Shown here piece after piece: positions 4,622 to 6,832 of a stretch of 6,832 nt of DNA. A program made the position numbers and the translations under genes. This DNA comes from Holosporaceae bacterium (lineage in GTDB: Bacteria; Pseudomonadota; Alphaproteobacteria; UBA3830): the NCBI GenBank assembly GCA_031284345.1, contig JAITAC010000018.1, positions 1 to 6,832 on the forward strand, written 5' to 3'. Below the pieces are notes generated by a model. That model made no database searches, had not been told where the DNA came from, and was given only the letters and a program-made list of their open reading frames with translations. Each line of letters opens with the position of its first letter. Within the stretch, counting starts at the first letter, position 1.

Positions 4622-6832
4622 ATGGAAAAAACGTCCTGTTATTTTTTTGCAATCATTGCAATGCTGCAATGGACTGTGGCGACAGCGATAGAAAATAATA
4701 ATGCCCAAACGATTTACAATATCGTGTTCAAGGGGCACAAATGCTCTAATAATCAGCCTTTTCATCGAAATACCATTTGTTGTCATAGTTGGGATGATAT
4801 CAAAGCTCAATTGCAGATATTAAAAGAGAAAAACACAAATTTTGGTAAATTTCCGTTGTTGCTCATTGACTACAACAAAACGTTGGTTTTCTCGCCATAT
4901 TATGTGATAGCCAAACAATTCATAAGAGTCAACGACGATGTAATGAAGGAAAGTGATATAAGTAATCTGTCCAGACTCTGCTGTACTAAGAAAAGCACGT
5001 CAAGTACGATCTACGAAGGCGACATTATGCCAGGCGCTCTCGATTGCATAAAGTCATATGTGGAAGCTGGTTTTTTTAGTATGGTTATAACGATAGGCTC
5101 GCATACGATGCATCCCGGGAGATCTGTACTAATGGATAGTTCTGGCCTGAGTCGCTACATAAAATTACCCCAAGACAAATTTAATCCACTTATGATCAGT
5201 GATAATTTATATAACGATGGTTTTTCTATTTCTTATATTCCATTGAGTCCGGTAGAATATTGGGCCCATTATATAGGCGGGCACATTTATTGTCCTAAAT
5301 TACCGGAACAGCTCCTACAGAAATCCAAAGGAAGTACTTTTCTATCTTTTATTAATTGCCTTAGGGAAAATCCCAGCTATGTTATTGCCATCGATGAAAT
5401 GGAAAATAATATTTTGGCACTAAATGAAACGTGCGCATACTTTAATATTCCATTTGTAGGATTTATACTTAATTCGGAAGACGGAATCAGCAATGACATG
5501 AAAAAAGCTGTTGAAGCGCATGATCCAAAGGTGCTTTCCCTAATAGACGAATGTGTAAATGTAATCCGAGAAGCCAACGTTGAGGGATTTTCTGTTGTAA
5601 ATCTTCCTGTAGCTGCGGGAGAAGCTGTAGTTGCGTCCAAAGTTGCGTCCAAAGTTGCGTCCAATACTTTGAATACAGACACGCAAACTGCAACATCCTC
5701 CAATATTTCAAATACGGAAACACCAATTACGACGTCATCTTCGTCCAAACCTTCAAATTTGTCGGAATCTCCAGAATACAATCAAACCACTAGAATTTTA
5801 AATTTCGACAAACTGAAGAAGTTTATTCAAGGAGATCACGGTATGCAGAACTCTTCGAAGACTTTCAGCGCTGCCAGATATGAAAATGAAACAAAAAAAA
5901 GACAACATCCTGCGCTTGATTCTATGTTTTCAGAGGCTGATGCTGAAATAACACATGAGACAGAAATACATTCCGAACAATGCGACAATTTGCCGAGTGA
6001 TAACACAGATCATCGCCAGTATGGCAAGATCACATCTTCCACCTCAGAAAAAATATTGAAAAGGCAATCTAGTATATCAACAACTTCTAGTTTCTCGTCA
6101 AGTGCTTCGCAATCTCCTGCTAAACAGTTTGTAACACCACAGACGTCGCCTCCTCCTGTTATCCCGGCCACGAAGCGGACATCGCAACCTCCTATTAATT
6201 CGGCCACGATGCGGTCGTCGCCTTCTGTTAACTCAACCACGGTGCAGAAATCAGTAGGAACGAACAGTAAATTTACAATCGAAGATCTGAGTGAAGATGA
6301 TCTATCCAAACTACTGCGGACGTCGCCTTCTGTTAACAAGATTATATCACTGACGTCGCAACCTCCTGTTGCCCCGGTCACGAAGCGGACATCGCAACCT
6401 CCTATTAATTCGGCCACGATTCTGACGTCGCCTCCTCCTGTTGCCCCAGTCACGAAGCGGTCGTCGCAACCTCCTGTTGCCCCGTCCACGATGCTGTCGT
6501 CGCAACCTCCTGTTGCCCCGGTCACGATGCGGTCGTCGCCTTCTGTTAACAAGATTATATCACCGATGTCGCCTCCTCCTGTTGCCCCGTCCACAATTCG
6601 GTCGTCGCAATCTCCAGGTGTTCATACACCAAACGCAAAAACAGAACAAAGAGGTAGATTTTCTATCGAAAACGTTGATTCAGCTGAGCTAGACGAGATT
6701 CTGACGCCGCAATCTCCTGTTAACTCGACCACGATTCTGATGTCGCCTCCTCCTGTTACCACGGTCACGAAGCAGACATCGCAACCTCCTGTTGCCCCGG
6801 TCACGATGCGGTCGTCGCCTTCTGTTAACAAG
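4622..6832 (+). CDS. secreted HAD/DUF2608-like protein with proline-rich repeat tail (3' end outside window)
   Basis: Open for 737 codons with no stop before the right edge. The start follows GGAGGGG by three bases. Residues 1-22 form a signal peptide, with probable cleavage after ATA. Residues about 75-330 look like a HAD-fold domain of the DUF2608 kind. LLLIDYNKTLVF (79-90) stands at motif I, VITIGS (155-160) at the motif II strand, Lys236 fits motif III, and YVIAIDEMENN (253-263) plus IPFVGFILNS (276-285) form the acidic motif and final strand. Motif I reads Asp83-Tyr-Asn85, so the usual second Asp is Asn, and the motif IV pair is Asp-Glu, which points to weak, altered or lost phosphatase activity. 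The mature domain has many Cys, including Cys-Cys pairs at 53-54 and 120-121, compatible with disulfides outside the cytoplasm. Residues 337-507 are a Ser/Thr/Asn-rich, probably disordered linker. From Thr508 onward come 11-12-residue Pro-rich repeats and two copies of an acidic helical motif. Related to DUF2608 by motif recognition only; a surface or host-directed role is inferred. Confidence 0.7.
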   Translation, partial: MEKTSCYFFAIIAMLQWTVATAIENNNAQTIYNIVFKGHKCSNNQPFHRNTICCHSWDDIKAQLQILKEKNTNFGKFPLLLIDYNKTLVFSPYYVIAKQFIRVNDDVMKESDISNLSRLCCTKKSTSSTIYEGDIMPGALDCIKSYVEAGFFSMVITIGSHTMHPGRSVLMDSSGLSRYIKLPQDKFNPLMISDNLYNDGFSISYIPLSPVEYWAHYIGGHIYCPKLPEQLLQKSKGSTFLSFINCLRENPSYVIAIDEMENNILALNETCAYFNIPFVGFILNSEDGISNDMKKAVEAHDPKVLSLIDECVNVIREANVEGFSVVNLPVAAGEAVVASKVASKVASNTLNTDTQTATSSNISNTETPITTSSSSKPSNLSESPEYNQTTRILNFDKLKKFIQGDHGMQNSSKTFSAARYENETKKRQHPALDSMFSEADAEITHETEIHSEQCDNLPSDNTDHRQYGKITSSTSEKILKRQSSISTTSSFSSSASQSPAKQFVTPQTSPPPVIPATKRTSQPPINSATMRSSPSVNSTTVQKSVGTNSKFTIEDLSEDDLSKLLRTSPSVNKIISLTSQPPVAPVTKRTSQPPINSATILTSPPPVAPVTKRSSQPPVAPSTMLSSQPPVAPVTMRSSPSVNKIISPMSPPPVAPSTIRSSQSPGVHTPNAKTEQRGRFSIENVDSAELDEILTPQSPVNSTTILMSPPPVTTVTKQTSQPPVAPVTMRSSPSVNK
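5630..5665 (+). repeat. 12-bp tandem repeat, three copies (Val-Ala-Ser-Lys)
   Basis: GTTGCGTCCAAA occurs three times head to tail, the last copy differing only in its final base (AAT). It encodes VASKVASKVASN at residues 337-348, exactly where the folded HAD-like domain ends and the disordered linker begins. Because the unit is a multiple of three, gain or loss of copies would keep the frame. Confidence 0.9.
6257..6319 (+). repeat. acidic amphipathic motif, copy 1, inside the repeat array
   Basis: Residues 550-566 read KFTIEDLSEDDLSKLLR and replace the proline units between those at 6215 and 6320. The segment is acidic, lacks Pro, and has Leu/Ile spacing expected of a short amphipathic helix. 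It recurs in related form at residues 679-694. It is likely a short binding motif within the flexible tail; no known motif is assigned. Confidence 0.7.
6650..6703 (+). repeat. acidic amphipathic motif, copy 2, inside the repeat array
   Basis: Residues 679-694 read RFSIENVDSAELDEIL, matching copy 1 in the pattern (K/R)-F-(T/S)-I-E-(D/N)-(L/V), four variable residues, Leu, two variable residues, (I/L)-L. The two copies are 129 residues apart, Phe to Phe, each flanked by proline-rich units. The bases differ far more than in the surrounding repeats, while the residue pattern is kept, which hints at selection on the peptide rather than recent duplication. Confidence 0.7.

Larger units (their letters stand above)
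6143..6832 (+). repeat. 36-bp proline-rich coding repeat array, continuing past the window
   Basis: Starting at residue 508, the gene is built of 36-base units encoding variants of (T/S)S(Q/P)PPVAPVT(K/M)R, mixed with 33-base units encoding (T/S)SPSVNKIIS(L/P). Unit starts that I can place are 6143, 6179, 6215, 6320, 6353, 6389, 6425, 6461, 6497, 6533, 6566, 6602 (diverged), 6704, 6740, 6776 and 6812 (cut by the edge). Some stretches are exact copies: 42 bases at 6169-6210 and 6379-6420, and 54 bases at 6500-6553 and 6779-6832, the latter pair 279 bases apart. Base composition is clearly more GC-rich than in the rest of the gene. All units keep the frame. Units are Ser/Thr-Pro-rich, so an extended, flexible chain is expected. 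Confidence 0.92.

Noticed and set aside
6497..6532. SH3-ligand motif in the PPVAPVTKR-like units
   Set aside because: The PxxP is present, but the basic residue is not at the position required by the usual class I or II ligand patterns, so no specific partner is claimed.
6010..6594. Long minus-strand open frame of 194 codons rich in Gly-Ala-Thr-Gly-Gly
   Set aside because: It is the antisense reading of the proline repeat array. The 36-bp unit happens to lack stops on that strand, so the frame stays open by repetition. It has no good ribosome site, and the plus-strand frame is continuous from a signal peptide.
6441..6692. Plus-strand open frame rich in Arg and Leu within the array
   Set aside because: Another frame of the same repeats. 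Its open length is explained by periodicity, and its sequence is unlike any secreted or globular protein.

Overview
The window reads as a piece of a moderately AT-rich bacterial chromosome. It probably comes from a host-associated or intracellular alphaproteobacterium, perhaps of Holosporales or Rickettsiales type. This placement is an inference from three things: a GT-C membrane glycosyltransferase of the kind common in Alphaproteobacteria, a secreted HAD/DUF2608-like protein of a type known mainly from intracellular bacteria, and a large decayed intergenic region. No rRNA, tRNA, CRISPR array or intact insertion sequence is visible.

Layout from left to right. (1) Bases 1-510, minus strand: the N-terminal 170 residues of a BrnQ-type branched-chain amino acid transporter, running off the left edge. 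(2) Bases 511-1416: about 0.9 kb with no convincing gene. It holds degenerate copies of a short coding-like repeat in both orientations, and two of these still share about half their residues over 30 ungapped codons. (3) Bases 1417-2325, minus strand: an exported protein that looks like an outer-membrane beta-barrel. (4) Bases 2326-2426: a compact divergent promoter region in which the two predicted -35 elements overlap. (5) Bases 2427-4436, plus strand: a 669-residue polytopic GT-C glycosyltransferase-like protein. (6) Bases 4437-4621: an intergenic stretch with a good sigma70-like promoter. (7) Bases 4622-6832, plus strand: a secreted protein of at least 737 residues, open at the right edge. 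Its N-terminal half resembles a HAD-fold DUF2608 domain with an altered catalytic motif. Its C-terminal part is Ser/Thr-rich and then becomes a Pro-rich array of 11-12-residue repeats, interrupted twice by a conserved acidic amphipathic segment.

Three of the four genes encode envelope or exported proteins and the fourth is a nutrient permease, but spacing and promoters suggest separate transcription units rather than one operon. The most distinctive item is the right-hand gene, which has a probable degenerate enzyme domain, a long flexible repeat tail and a twice-repeated helical motif. That architecture would suit a secreted or surface factor that contacts a host or partner protein. This role is inferred from architecture only.
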